Source: Proteromonas lacertae (lineage: Eukaryota > Sar > Bigyra > Opalinata > Proteromonadidae). From it: a stretch of DNA of 35,406 bases. The notes beneath the pieces were generated by a model. It was not told where the DNA came from and did no database searches. It saw only the letters and a list, made by a program, of their open reading frames with translations. The stretch covers positions 1-35,406 of the forward strand of contig NGBS01000638.1 in assembly GCA_002245135.1 (NCBI GenBank), given 5' to 3'. Every line of letters begins with the position of its first letter. The stretch's first letter is position 1. Positions 1 through 9,826 of this stretch are shown piece after piece. The translations under genes were made by a program, and so were the position numbers.

Positions 1-10
1 TTTTGTTTTT

Positions 11-40
11 GTCCCGTCCCCTGTCCCGTCCCCTGTCCCG
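11..40. repeat. GTCCC-rich subterminal repeats of the hAT element, left
   Basis: Tandem GTCCCGTCCCCT units, matching in kind the GTCCC-rich stretch at 2290-2350 before the 5S fragment. Both runs read in the same direction rather than as an inverted pair. The left run could therefore be the right end of a neighbouring hAT copy instead of this one's left end. Confidence 0.5.
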
Positions 41-519
41 TTCCACTCTCGCTTCCTCTGTACGGAAATCGAACCTGTCCATTTTGTCCAAGGACAGTTA
101 TAATCCGTAAGGAGTAAGCGGTAGAGCATATTTTCTCTGTCCCGATATTTTTTTGGTTTCATTTTTCATAATTATGGCATAAATAGTCTGAAATATAGTT
201 AATAAGGACATATATATAATTATATGATGCAATAATCATATGTTTTCTAATGATCAAAATAATATGGTCTGAATAACCTCTGAATATGATTTAAATGCAT
301 CAATTAATAGTAATTAGTTATTATATATAATTATACATCAAATATAACATACATTAATTACAACTAATTATAAATTATCTATTTTTTAAATATTTTTTAA
401 TTTGCATGGGTTATGTTAATAAAATAAATTTTAATACAAAATATCAAATCGTATTGACTGTTTATAGAGAATAAGATAAAATTATAAAAAAACTTGAATT
501 TTTCAAGCTGCATTTTATA

Positions 520-699
520 ATGTCAGCAGTAAAAAGACATTATGATCAAGTATATAACTACTTCAATACAAACGTAAGCATAACCAAGCCTACTGAAAAG
601 TCGAAAAGAATTGAATGTAAAACATGTAAAGAAATGGTTGTATGTCATGCCACTTGCTTAAAAAGACATGTGAAAAAGTATAATATATATAGATTATAA
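520..699 (+). pseudogene. BED zinc-finger N-terminal piece of hAT transposase
   Basis: A 59-codon ATG-to-TAA frame. It holds a Cys-x2-Cys pair (CKTC) followed by LKRHVKK, the usual start and middle of a BED finger, the DNA-binding domain at the N-terminus of many hAT transposases. The last zinc ligand expected three to five residues after the RH is not visible (KKYN follows), so the finger may be degenerate. After the stop, typical hAT sequence goes on in another frame (GYLADFIIENSCSF, KNLIKSINP at about 775-870). This shows that the finger and the transposase below were once one protein. Too short to be a functional gene by itself. Confidence 0.6.
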
Positions 700-917
700 T
701 TTATTAGCTGCAAAAAAAGTAAAATTGTTCAAGAAAAACTTGATCTAACAAAATACAATCAGAGAAAGATTAACGGTTATTTAGCTGATTTTATTATAGA
801 GAATTCATGTAGTTTTAAGTTGATTGAATCAAAAACATTTAAAAACTTAATCAAATCTATCAACCCTTCCATTAAACTTGGTTCAATCAAGTCTGTTAAA
901 GATATAATTAAAGAAAA

Positions 918-2180
918 ATGTGTATTATAATAGATGGATGGACTAATACAAATAATAGATCCATCATAAATATTGCTGTGAAACAAATTAATACTTACTT
1001 TCTCGAGTCAGTATTTATTGATGAGAATCAAACAGCCAAAAATATAGTCAAACTAATAGAGACTACGTTATTAAAGTATGGTATTACTCTTGATAAAATT
1101 GTGGCAGTTAGCAGCGACAACAACTACACCATGAAGCGTGTAGGCAAGATAATCCAGAGTATAAACAATACTCCTGTGATTATTTGTGGCTGTATTAGCC
1201 ACGCACTTAATTTAGTTTGTAAGAAAGTTTTGGAGCTTAATAAATATAAATCTATTTTAGATAAATGTAATACAATAGCTCATAAGCTAAATACGTCAGT
1301 TACGATTAGAAGAATAATATTCAATAAATTGAAAAAGTTTATACAAATAAGAAAGGGAGTTACTACTCGCTGGAGTAGTTACTTCCAGCTTTTTAAAGGT
1401 GTGTTAGATAATCAAGAGATACTTGTAAGAATTAACTTATTAGATAAGAATGAAATACCTATAATTAAAGAATTATATAATATTACAGAATATAAATACC
1501 AAAAAGTTCAATATTTGAGTAGAGACAATTCTACTCTTTCATTTGCATATAAAGTACTCTCTAAAGCTAAAAAGGATCTATGTAGAATGAGTAGCACAGA
1601 AAAAGAAAAAATAAGTGTAATATATCAAAAAGAGAAGAAACTAATCAATTATAGCATATTGATATTAAGTGAGTATTTAGACGTGAGTAGTTCCAAAAAA
1701 TTTAATGAAAGAATTGTTAATAGTATAAAAAGATACATTTTAAATAGATTTTCTCATATTTGTGATAAAAAGCTTACAGAAGAGTTATATTATTTTGAAA
1801 ATAGAATGAGATATGGAAGGTCTCCAGCTGATATTTTTGATAATTCGAAGGAAATGAATCCGAAGATATGGTACAATAGCTACGGATGTTATTTTCCCAA
1901 TTTGAAAAGAATATTTGATTATCTAAACATAATCCCTACAAGTTCTGCATATATTGAAAGAACGTTTAGTATTGAGTCATTTATTCATAATAAAACAAGG
2001 AACAAAATCAATATTAGTTTAATTAATAATATGATGAGAATAAAAATGAAACAACTGAATGACAGAATAAATAAAAATGAAGATAGTTATGACCATGACG
2101 ATTATGATGAAGATGATGATGAAGATGAAGAAAGTGATTATGATGAATATATCAGACCACCACAAAGCCCAACTTATTAA
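918..2180 (+). pseudogene. hAT transposase, catalytic and C-terminal part
   Basis: A 420-codon frame covering most of a hAT (Ac-like) transposase, the enzyme that cuts and joins the transposon ends. Seen: IIDGWTN with the first catalytic Asp at residue 6, AVSSDN with the second Asp at about 67, the CISHALNLVCK motif at about 92-103, a helical region, and a C-terminal hATC dimerisation domain (IIPTSSAYIERTFS, then KTRNKINISLINNMMRIK) at about 343-390. An acidic Asp/Glu tail follows. The ATG at 918 is not the original start, because homologous sequence continues upstream in other frames to 520. The third catalytic residue should be a Glu in the middle region; I did not assign it. Family call is confident; activity is unlikely. 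Confidence 0.8.
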
Positions 2181-2350
2181 TTATATTTCTTTTTTATTAT
2201 TAATTTATTTTTTACAAAAATTAAAAAAAAAATTTAAGATTCTATAGAATAATATCTCATATTGGTAGTTGAGCGTGAGGAAATGGACGTCCCGATAGGG
2301 TTTTGTCCCGGGACGTGTCCCGTCCCTATCCCTCGTCCTGTCCCCGTCCT

Positions 2351-2440
2351 GCCGACCCCAGCATCAGAACTGCGAAGTTAAGATTGTACGAGCTATGATA
2401 GTAGTACAGTGGGGGACTCTGTGCGAAGTCATAGTAACGA
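2351..2440 (+). rRNA. 5S rRNA gene, 3' two thirds; 5' part missing
   Basis: The stretch reads as 5S rRNA from helix III to near the 3' end. It contains ATCAGAACTGCGAAGTTAAG, which matches the conserved helix III/loop B-A box segment, and GTAGTACAGTGGGGGACTC, which matches the loop E/helix IV and C-box segment. CTATGAT and GTCATAG pair around it. A T-run typical of RNA polymerase III termination follows directly. The first roughly 25-30 nt of a normal 120-nt 5S gene are absent, replaced by the GTCCC-rich end of the hAT element. Either the hAT inserted into, or was joined to, a 5S gene. A 5S-derived SINE head is the alternative, but no SINE body is seen downstream. Cannot give mature 5S rRNA. 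Confidence 0.72.
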
Positions 2441-2448
2441 TTCTTTTT
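2441..2448 (+). terminator. RNA polymerase III T-run after the 5S fragment
   Basis: TTCTTTTT directly after the 5S 3' end, followed by more T-rich sequence. Its position is what a Pol III terminator requires. Confidence 0.55.
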
Positions 2449-3646
2449 ATTCTTTTCGCTTTTTTCTTTCTTTTTTCTTTTTATTATGATGTGGAGCAGA
2501 TATAGAAACAATAAAATAACACAAACAAATAGAATCAAACTCAATCGAAAATTAAATTGTGTAGATTCACTATAAAATAGATTAATATCAATTAATAATG
2601 TAATTTATGTATATAACTTAATTTATTTACATATCTTCAACTATTTTCATAAAAATATTTTTACATTTTGCTACTTTCTCTTTATAATTAGTTAAACACT
2701 ACAAAATAGTATTATCCTCATATTGAATAATTCCTACACACTTTACTCATATTAAATAAAACTATTTTGAATCTATGAATTAATTGCTTAGAAGCTATTA
2801 CTATTTTATTTCTTACTAATATATCATAAACTACTATTATATCAAATTCATTACACTTAAACAACACATTTTACCACTATTACTAAGAACTTATCTTTTT
2901 TTATAACAATTCCACACACAAATATCTCATATTACATATAATTTATCAATTTATCTCATATCATCTCACTCAACATTCTATTGTTATATACATTAAAAAC
3001 TACATACATATATTCTCATTATTTAATAAATTAATAATGATTATTCAAGCCCAAAAACAAAGAAATGCTTATTTTGTGATTAATATGAAGCATATTGGTG
3101 AAATAAAGTGCGTTTCGAGAAATATGATGATGAAATATGTGAATCTGTATAGAATACAAGTAATATAATTGTAAAAAATGATAAAAAAAAGCGAAATCTA
3201 TTGTTTAATTGTTATAGTAATCGAAAATTGTATATTACTTGTATTTGAATAGTTTATAATCTGTGTATGACGATAATATAATAAAATGATTATGATATTA
3301 ATGTGATGAATATATAATTGTGTGGAGTTTCACAAAATCAACATATTCATAGCATTAAATACACGAACACATAATCACTTTTAACATAATAAAACAAATC
3401 ATTAAACAAAATTTAAGTCTTCATCTCATTATATATTACGAGAAAATCGAAATACTAAAAACAAAATTACGCAATTTGATTGGTTAATATAAACGAATTT
3501 GATTGGTTACACTTGGAGCAATTTGATTGGCTATTCATTCAATTTATCATCTTCTTTATCTCAGTCCTAAGGTTATTTGAAGCCGTTATTATACAAAATA
3601 TCCAAGTTTCTATATTATACAATTAGTTTGAAAGTTTATAATTGTA
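2449..3646. other. AT-rich intergenic region, no gene seen
   Basis: About 1.2 kb of A/T-rich sequence with no supported ORF. It holds an imperfect inverted repeat (ATACAAGTAATATA near 3150-3170 against TATATTACTTGTAT near 3228-3245), possibly a remnant of a small inverted-repeat element. The triple CCAAT-box cluster at the right end belongs to the next gene. Confidence 0.5.
3471..3530 (+). promoter_or_regulatory. Three evenly spaced CCAAT boxes upstream of the first NTPase gene
   Basis: AATTTGATTGG occurs three times, with GATTGG cores at about 3478, 3501 and 3525. Spacing is 23-24 bp, close to two helical turns. GATTGG is the reverse of CCAATC, the site bound by the NF-Y/HAP complex in eukaryotes. 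The cluster ends about 117 bp before the ATG at 3647, a normal distance for a promoter element. The repeat is seen directly; binding is inferred. Confidence 0.55.
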
Positions 3647-6600
3647 ATGGAAGTAGAAACGCCAAGAGACTCACCAACTTCAACACCAGCAGCAACACCA
3701 ACACCACTGAGGATCAAAAGATCTGGAGTTAATGTTGAATATACTCCAACTACCTCTAAAAAAGCTAAGGTAGTTTTAAATACTAAGAAACTAAAAGTAA
3801 ATGAAGTTGTTACAGAAGATTTAATGATTCCAGAAATGATGGAGAATATGATTTATCATTACACATTCCAAGTTGATAGATTTTTAAATAATATTAGTTT
3901 TGGTTATTGTTATAAAGACAAATCAAGTTGTGATGTAATTAACATTATTCCATTGGAAGGAATTAGATATGAAATAGTGTTTGATATGATTAACGAAAGA
4001 ATGTCAATTAATGAAGGAGATAATAAAGAAGTTTATGTATGTAAAATCAGTTCAACACCAGTTTATCCATTTATAGGTGCTGGAAATGCTTCAGTTAAAT
4101 ATTTAGGTAGTTGGAATCTTCCATTAAACATGATAAGAAGATATAGAATTAGAGGCTATCATAAAACTCCAATTAAAGATTTTCAACTTGCTGAAAATAC
4201 TCCAATTGAAAGCTGTAATGTAATTACATACATAAAGAATAGTAAACAACTATATCAATATTATAGAGATAATAAAATTGAGTATGTTGTGTTTAACCAA
4301 TTACTTCAATATGAAGGTGTAAGAATAGATAAAATTGTTAAGAAAGATAGAATTTTAAAAAAGGATAAAACTAGAGAAACAAATAAAGGTTCTTTTAGTT
4401 TTAAGATACAAGAAGATATGAAAGAGGGAATTTATCATTTCTATTATCAAATTGTAAATGATTATAATGATAATATTAACTTTGGTTATTATCAAAATCC
4501 AGATTCATCAAATGAAGTTCCAGTATTATATGGTGTTCCAGGAAGAAAAGGAGAAATATATGAAGTAATATATGATATGAATGAAAAGAAAATGTGGATC
4601 AAAGAAGGAAATGGTAGAGAAATACTAGCACTTCAAAGCTTACCTACACTAGTATATCCATGTATTAGTATTGATGATAAAAAATGTTTAGTTAAGATAA
4701 TAGAATACTATAAAGAGAAAGAGAATTATCAATTATTTAATGCAGTGAATGTTGAAGATGGTAAAGTAATAATTCATGGAATAAATGTACCAAATACTTT
4801 TTATAGTATTTATAATTACGAAAAGTATTTCTGGATATCTCAACTATTATCAATTAAATCCAACCCAGCAAATATTAATATTGAGGATATAAAGACTAAT
4901 ATTTTGAAAATATTTGAATTAAGTGATAAACAAAATGACTATTTAATTAAAGTTAATAGTTTAGATGATATAATAATATTATTAAAGTGTTTTGATGATG
5001 AAATTTCAGAATACTTAGATTTATCAGATAGTTTTGTTAATATAGTAAATAGTTTGAATATTGTTGAAGTTAATGGAATAAAGAAATATTTAGATTTTAG
5101 CGAAGCAAATGTAAAAGTATTCCAGTTTCCAATGAATAGAATATACATTAGAGATTGCTATTATGAAATGTTTAGATATATATGTAAAATCATGTCGTTT
5201 GAAGAACAGAATTCTAATATACTAATAACAGGTCAACCAGGTATTGGTAAAACCTCTTTTATATATGTATTGCTATTCTTCTTAAAGAATAATTTCTTAT
5301 ATTATCCATTTGATGAAAATAAAAAGAAGTATTTTGAAAGAGAAGAATTGAAAAAAGAAATAGAGAATATAACAGAGCAAGTATCTAAAATTACCAATAT
5401 ATCAGAAATACTTACCAGAAATCACGAACAAGACATTAGAACGAATTATGAAATGTTAAAACAAATAATTACAAATAAGAAGTGTATTAGAACTATAAAA
5501 AGTAGTTATAAAAAAGAAAAAGAAAAATTTACAATAACCGAATTCAATGAAAGTATTTCACTTATAAATAATGAGAAGTGTTTAAATTACATAAAAGATA
5601 CTATAAATATAATCAAGAATGGTAATGATGTATATAATATTTCTGAATTAATTGATATGAATGATTTTGATGAATATAAAAGCCACTGCATGGATGATAG
5701 TATTTCATTCGATATAGTTGTACAAGGATATTTGTTGGCATTAAGAATAATGAAAGGAATTGATGATGTTGAAATGTTTAGAATATTGAACATATCCAAA
5801 GAAAAAGAGGAAAAAGTAAACGAAATGAGAATAGAAGATAATACAGTTTATGATGATAAGATAAAAAGAGGATTGACTCATCATATTGAAGATAATAAAT
5901 GGAAAAATAACAACAAGTTTAAAGATATTTATGTAGTTAAAGGAAAAAAGAATAGAAATAAAGATAATAACAAGAAAATATATTTACTAAAAGATGGATA
6001 TCTCTGTAAAATCAACATTGAAACAATTAGTATTAATGATTCAATAATAATAGTAGACACTAGTAATGAAAATTTCGGAAGTGGTAATATAGTGATATCA
6101 GTTAGTTCACCTGATATAAATAATTATGAACGATATAGAGATAGTATTATGTCAAATATTGAATTATATTTTGATTCTTTAAATGATCTAGAAATTAATG
6201 AGTGGTTTGATAATTGTATTAATTTTAATAAAGATGATAAATTTGAAGAAATATGTGAAAGATATGGTAATATACCTCGACAAATTTATTATCATTATTT
6301 ATATAAAGAAAATTATAAAAATAGAGATTATTGGGAATATTATAAGAAATTGATTGAAGGAGTAATAGCTACATCAAGTTATAATGATTTTATAAAGAAG
6401 TATATGATGAGAAGTAATTTGGAAATGGATCCATTGTCTAATATTATAACAAAATATGATTTACAACCAGAATTTGATTATAAGTTGGAAGCTTTTATAT
6501 TAAAGCCACAAAACAAATTGAAATATATCTCTGATACAATTAAAAACTATATAAAGTTTAAATTATATCCACCTAAGAATAAGGATGAATATGATGAATT

Positions 6601-6937
6601 GAATAGGAATTATAGTTCATTTTCTGATAAATATATGAAAAGAATGGCATTAAAACAGATAATAGCATATGAATTAAGTATAAATAGAATCAAAATTGTA
6701 TGTGATCCAAATTTCATATTAGATTCTAAAAAGGAGGTATGTGTTTATTATCCTGAAGATGGATGGAATTTTGTTTATTTTTTATTAGATGATAATAGTT
6801 ACTTTGATCTAATTGTAGATGGAGTATTTATAAAAGTATTATTAGAAGATAAAGAATTAGATGATAATGAAAAATTTGATAAGAATAACATAACTGATGA
6901 TATTAAAGTGAGAATGAGAAAATCTATAAGAGTATAA
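3647..6937 (+). CDS. Crinkler/RHS-like P-loop NTPase with two SPRY-like repeats
   Basis: A 1096-residue intronless ORF. The N-terminus (about 1-45) is Thr/Pro/Ser-rich with a basic patch. Two related beta-sandwich repeats follow, about 66-160 and 258-365. Each has a SFGY or NFGY strand, YEV(I/V)xDMxxxxM and VYPxI, which resemble SPRY domains. The segment at about 500-520 (RIYIRDCYYEMFRYI) leads into Walker A GQPGIGKT at 529-536. A charged, probably coiled-coil insertion runs to about 750. A Walker B-like IIIVDTS (Asp about 804), a sensor-like ISVSSPD and YGNIPRQ at about 873-879 follow; the last matches the F..yGG.PR signature of Crinkler/retrotransposon-hot-spot NTPases. In Crinklers such a core sits before variable C-terminal effector domains. 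The C-terminus here (about 955-1096) is unknown. It starts after the CCAAT cluster and is followed by a related gene. Confidence 0.65.
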   Translation: MEVETPRDSPTSTPAATPTPLRIKRSGVNVEYTPTTSKKAKVVLNTKKLKVNEVVTEDLMIPEMMENMIYHYTFQVDRFLNNISFGYCYKDKSSCDVINIIPLEGIRYEIVFDMINERMSINEGDNKEVYVCKISSTPVYPFIGAGNASVKYLGSWNLPLNMIRRYRIRGYHKTPIKDFQLAENTPIESCNVITYIKNSKQLYQYYRDNKIEYVVFNQLLQYEGVRIDKIVKKDRILKKDKTRETNKGSFSFKIQEDMKEGIYHFYYQIVNDYNDNINFGYYQNPDSSNEVPVLYGVPGRKGEIYEVIYDMNEKKMWIKEGNGREILALQSLPTLVYPCISIDDKKCLVKIIEYYKEKENYQLFNAVNVEDGKVIIHGINVPNTFYSIYNYEKYFWISQLLSIKSNPANINIEDIKTNILKIFELSDKQNDYLIKVNSLDDIIILLKCFDDEISEYLDLSDSFVNIVNSLNIVEVNGIKKYLDFSEANVKVFQFPMNRIYIRDCYYEMFRYICKIMSFEEQNSNILITGQPGIGKTSFIYVLLFFLKNNFLYYPFDENKKKYFEREELKKEIENITEQVSKITNISEILTRNHEQDIRTNYEMLKQIITNKKCIRTIKSSYKKEKEKFTITEFNESISLINNEKCLNYIKDTINIIKNGNDVYNISELIDMNDFDEYKSHCMDDSISFDIVVQGYLLALRIMKGIDDVEMFRILNISKEKEEKVNEMRIEDNTVYDDKIKRGLTHHIEDNKWKNNNKFKDIYVVKGKKNRNKDNNKKIYLLKDGYLCKINIETISINDSIIIVDTSNENFGSGNIVISVSSPDINNYERYRDSIMSNIELYFDSLNDLEINEWFDNCINFNKDDKFEEICERYGNIPRQIYYHYLYKENYKNRDYWEYYKKLIEGVIATSSYNDFIKKYMMRSNLEMDPLSNIITKYDLQPEFDYKLEAFILKPQNKLKYISDTIKNYIKFKLYPPKNKDEYDELNRNYSSFSDKYMKRMALKQIIAYELSINRIKIVCDPNFILDSKKEVCVYYPEDGWNFVYFLLDDNSYFDLIVDGVFIKVLLEDKELDDNEKFDKNNITDDIKVRMRKSIRV

Positions 6938-6958
6938 ATATATATATATATATATATA
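6936..6958. repeat. TA dinucleotide microsatellite
   Basis: About eleven TA units between the two NTPase genes. It ends in TAG and could mask a splice acceptor, but no matching donor was found. Confidence 0.8.
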
Positions 6959-7085
6959 GGATTATAGTGAGAAAAAAGTTGCTACATTTGTGTGTTACGC
7001 ACTACAAAAGAATAAAATAAAGTATTGTAATAGACATTTCAATATATGTGAAGATGAAGAAAAAAAAGAACAAGAAGAAAAAAAG

Positions 7086-7865
7086 ATGGAAGAAGAAGAG
7101 ATGGAAGAAGAAGAAATAGTAATAGAGCAAAAGAGTTATTTAATGAGAAAATGTTTTAAAGATATGCTGAAAATCATATATCCTGATGATTTTAATGTTG
7201 ATAATAATCGTCAAAGAAATTATTTGATATTTGGTAATGCAAAAATTGGTAAATCAATATTAGCTAAAATAATTGTAGAAAGACTACGTAGTGATTATGA
7301 ATATTTAAGAGTAGATTATATACTTGATGGTGAAATAGTACCAAATCAACTAGACCAAAATAAGAGTAATTATCCATATGTTGTTGTTGCTGATGGAGGA
7401 GTGATTGGTGAAGATGATTATTCTGATGCAGAAATGATAATAATATTAGCAAATCCATGTGAAGATAATTGTAAGACATTTCAAAGTAAAAGATGCCCAT
7501 TGTTGATGTATATACCTCCATTTACAAAAGAAGAAGTAGAGAAAGTGATAAAATTGGCTTATGGTATAAATCATACTACAGATGTAATTACAAAAAAATA
7601 TCTAGACAACTATGATTATTATGGAGGTATAATAGGAATGTTTGATAAAAATAAAGGGATAGATATAGATACAATAATATCACAAACAGATAAAGCAATG
7701 ATTAATGATGTAGTAAAAGGAATAAAAAAATCAGCATTATCAAAAGTTGATTATAATAACATATTTATATATGAAACAGATGATAAGGATGTTACTAAAT
7801 GTGGTAATCTTAGATTTATATCTGACACAGTAAGAAATTTAGTATGTAAAAAGTATTATCAATGA
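7086..7865 (+). CDS. Short Crinkler/RHS-like NTPase, C-terminus cut off at the element border
   Basis: The frame is open from about 6960; the first ATG is at 7086 (an earlier GTG lies at 6990). It opens with a Glu-rich stretch. SYLMRKCFKDMLKII then corresponds to the pre-Walker segment of the upstream gene, and Walker A is GNAKIGKS (7233-7256). Next come VVVADGG (Walker B-like), IIILANP (sensor-like), FTKEEV and YDYYGGIIGMF, corresponding to the family's yGG.PR motif. There is no long coiled-coil insertion, so this is a compact paralogue. The last residues (FISDTVRNLVCKKYY) align with YISDTIKNYIKFK of the upstream gene, which goes on about 120 residues further. Here the stop lies just where AT-rich DNA gives way to GC-richer element DNA, so the C-terminus was probably lost to that insertion. 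Confidence 0.6.
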   Translation: MEEEEMEEEEIVIEQKSYLMRKCFKDMLKIIYPDDFNVDNNRQRNYLIFGNAKIGKSILAKIIVERLRSDYEYLRVDYILDGEIVPNQLDQNKSNYPYVVVADGGVIGEDDYSDAEMIIILANPCEDNCKTFQSKRCPLLMYIPPFTKEEVEKVIKLAYGINHTTDVITKKYLDNYDYYGGIIGMFDKNKGIDIDTIISQTDKAMINDVVKGIKKSALSKVDYNNIFIYETDDKDVTKCGNLRFISDTVRNLVCKKYYQ

Positions 7866-9633
7866 AAGCTTAACTAAATAATCCAACTGGTAGTTTAGCA
7901 GGTAGTGGTTCAAAAATACTACTCATAGCTGCCTTAAGAAGTACCTTGGTTCCATTAATAATCACATCCAACTCACCTACTTAACTAAGGATTCCAAGGA
8001 AAGTTATTGTAACTCCATAGGAACATCATCGACTCTCAAGAAGAAGGAGTCCGTATACATTCAAGGTCATCTTGTGAACTGCCTGAAGCTGATGAAAGAA
8101 CTCAAGTACCAGGATGATGAACAGAAGAAAAGTATCCGATCATTGAATTAGAGGTACTTGAAGATCATCAACAAGATGGTTGTTGTCTATACTCCTGATG
8201 ATAAGCAGTTGGAGGAGCTCTTAAAGTAATTACTTATCACTTGTCTTTACGGTGTTGTTTTTTCTAGGAGGGTTCTTATCAATTAACAATAAGAGCTTTA
8301 CCTTGGACTTCATCCTTGGACTTTAAAGGAGCCTTACGATCATCTCCTGGATGAACTTTAACATCTCGTTTATTCTCAGCCTTACGAGCTACCAATGTCC
8401 TCGGTACTTTAATTGGACTCAAATTCCTTGGTTGTTGTTGTTTACTTCCTCGGGCTATTCTCTTCCTCGTAAGTCTCTTAGGAGTAGATGGAGGTGTACT
8501 TAAAGGTTCATCGTTAATGTAGTCTGGAGCAATGGTAGCTAATAAGCTTAAGTTATCCACAATGGCTTTGATGAGTTCTTCCCTTAGTATTGCTTTACCT
8601 GCTATGTAATCACCGGTGATGACTTCCTTATAGTTCTACTACTAGCTCCTTGTTTATTTACTCGAAGCTTTTTACCCTCCTTGGAGACTTAACAATTCTA
8701 GAGTTGGTTGGTAATGATCTGCGAGATGATTTCCTAGGACTCATAGACTATGTCGGAATTGTTTGGAAAAATACAACTAGATGAACTGTCGGTCTTAAGC
8801 AATCGTGTATAATTGATTTTACTTATGCAAAATTGATCCTAATAAGATAAAAGGCGAAGATAAAGCAAGTGAATTAACAATGGGTGTTGCTAAGCTAGTT
8901 AGATTCTTCTTCTCTTACCACCCTTGGACTTTGTAATATATATCATTAGCAGTCACTTTCCTATAACTTCATTCTTTTATGGTCGATTGAATAGTTTTCT
9001 ACTGATGATTACTCTCCAGCTTAGCCAACTTCGTAGTTGACTCCTCCGAGTCATCGAGCGATCGTCTAACTTTCGTCATTATCTATTCCAGAATTAACAA
9101 TAGGCAATGTCTATCACGTCCGAGAAATCCATGAAGGTAAAGGAGCATCTGGAATAGAGAGACGATTAGTAGATTACGCAACTTACACGGTCACTGTAAG
9201 ACCGATAAAGCCATCTACATCCATAAGCTATCAATCGTAAGGAGTAGAAGTTCATCGTGTGGCTAGAGTAAGCAAGGTACTTTTCAGAGTTATGTAAAGC
9301 TGATGCAGACCAGGATAAAGTGTTGATAAAAAACTCAACAAAGACATCAAGGTAAAGTAGCTCTTGGATCTATAAGCAAAGTTCTGCTGTGGAATCATTA
9401 TCCAGGCAATGTTATCAGAGGACTATTCAAGAAGTCCTTAGAGGAGCACCCGTCAGTATTATCCATTAACAAGAAGAATTAACCTCATCCACATCAGTTA
9501 TCAAGAGAAAGTTGACTTTGTAATGAAGTCTCTTGATGGAAGTTCCATGACTGTGCTGGGAGGTTACTCCTTGAGCTACAACTCCATGAATGTTATCTAG
9601 TTGATTAACAATACAATTAGACTTACCCTTAGA
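7866..9633. other. Decayed GC-richer virus-derived block left of element A
   Basis: About 1.8 kb with the base composition and codon flavour of elements A and B, but without long ORFs. Short coding-like stretches are seen on both strands, for example a Lys/Asp-rich stretch at about 8060-8225 on the plus strand and a basic Ser/Pro-rich 93-codon frame at 8279-8560 on the minus strand. It leads directly into a worn copy of the A/B terminal repeat (9634-9826). I read it as the remnant of a third, older member of the same family, broken many times. The left border near 7866 is where the NTPase gene ends. Confidence 0.5.
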
Positions 9634-9826
9634 AGTCTCCGAGATTGCTTATCATAATCTTTAAAGTGACACTAGCCAGAACCTCTCGGAGTTACTATTT
9701 GGTAACTTGAAAAGCCCAGAGCGTGATTAAATTCATCATCCTAAGGTAACCAACACTTGTAAGTACGCAGTTAGATTATGTATATGGGACTGGGGCTCAT
9801 GTCACAGTGTTCTAGCGAGTGTTCTT
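9634..9826 (+). repeat. Worn third copy of the A/B terminal repeat
   Basis: It matches, in the same order and orientation, the right end of element A (16944-17400) with large pieces missing. Matching pieces are CGAGATTGCTTATCAT, the palindromic GTTACTATTTGGTAAC (9691-9706), GAGCGTGATTA, GGTAACCAACACTT, and an outer ATGGGACT followed by GTCACAG and TCTAGCGAG. The last pieces correspond to the outer arm of the terminal palindrome. It therefore marks the end of another family member. Its orientation is direct, not inverted, relative to A's right end, so it is not A's own opposite terminus. Confidence 0.65.

Larger units (their letters stand above)
1..2350 (+). mobile_element. hAT-superfamily DNA transposon, decayed, left end probably outside the window
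   Basis: A BED-type finger piece (520-699), further hAT-like coding sequence (about 735-914) and a transposase ORF with the hAT catalytic and C-terminal dimerisation regions (918-2180) lie in order on the plus strand. Both flanks carry GTCCC-rich subterminal sequence (about 11-40 and 2290-2350). The right end reads, on the minus strand, CAGGACGGGGACAGG, which suits a hAT terminus beginning with CAG. I could not find a matching inverted terminus at the left, so the left end is either before base 1 or lost. No 8-bp target duplication could be tested. The coding sequence is split over several frames, so the copy is not autonomous. Confidence 0.75.

Noticed and set aside
2326-2544. 72-codon minus-strand frame
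   Set aside because: Covers the 5S fragment and hAT end; Lys-rich low-complexity shadow.
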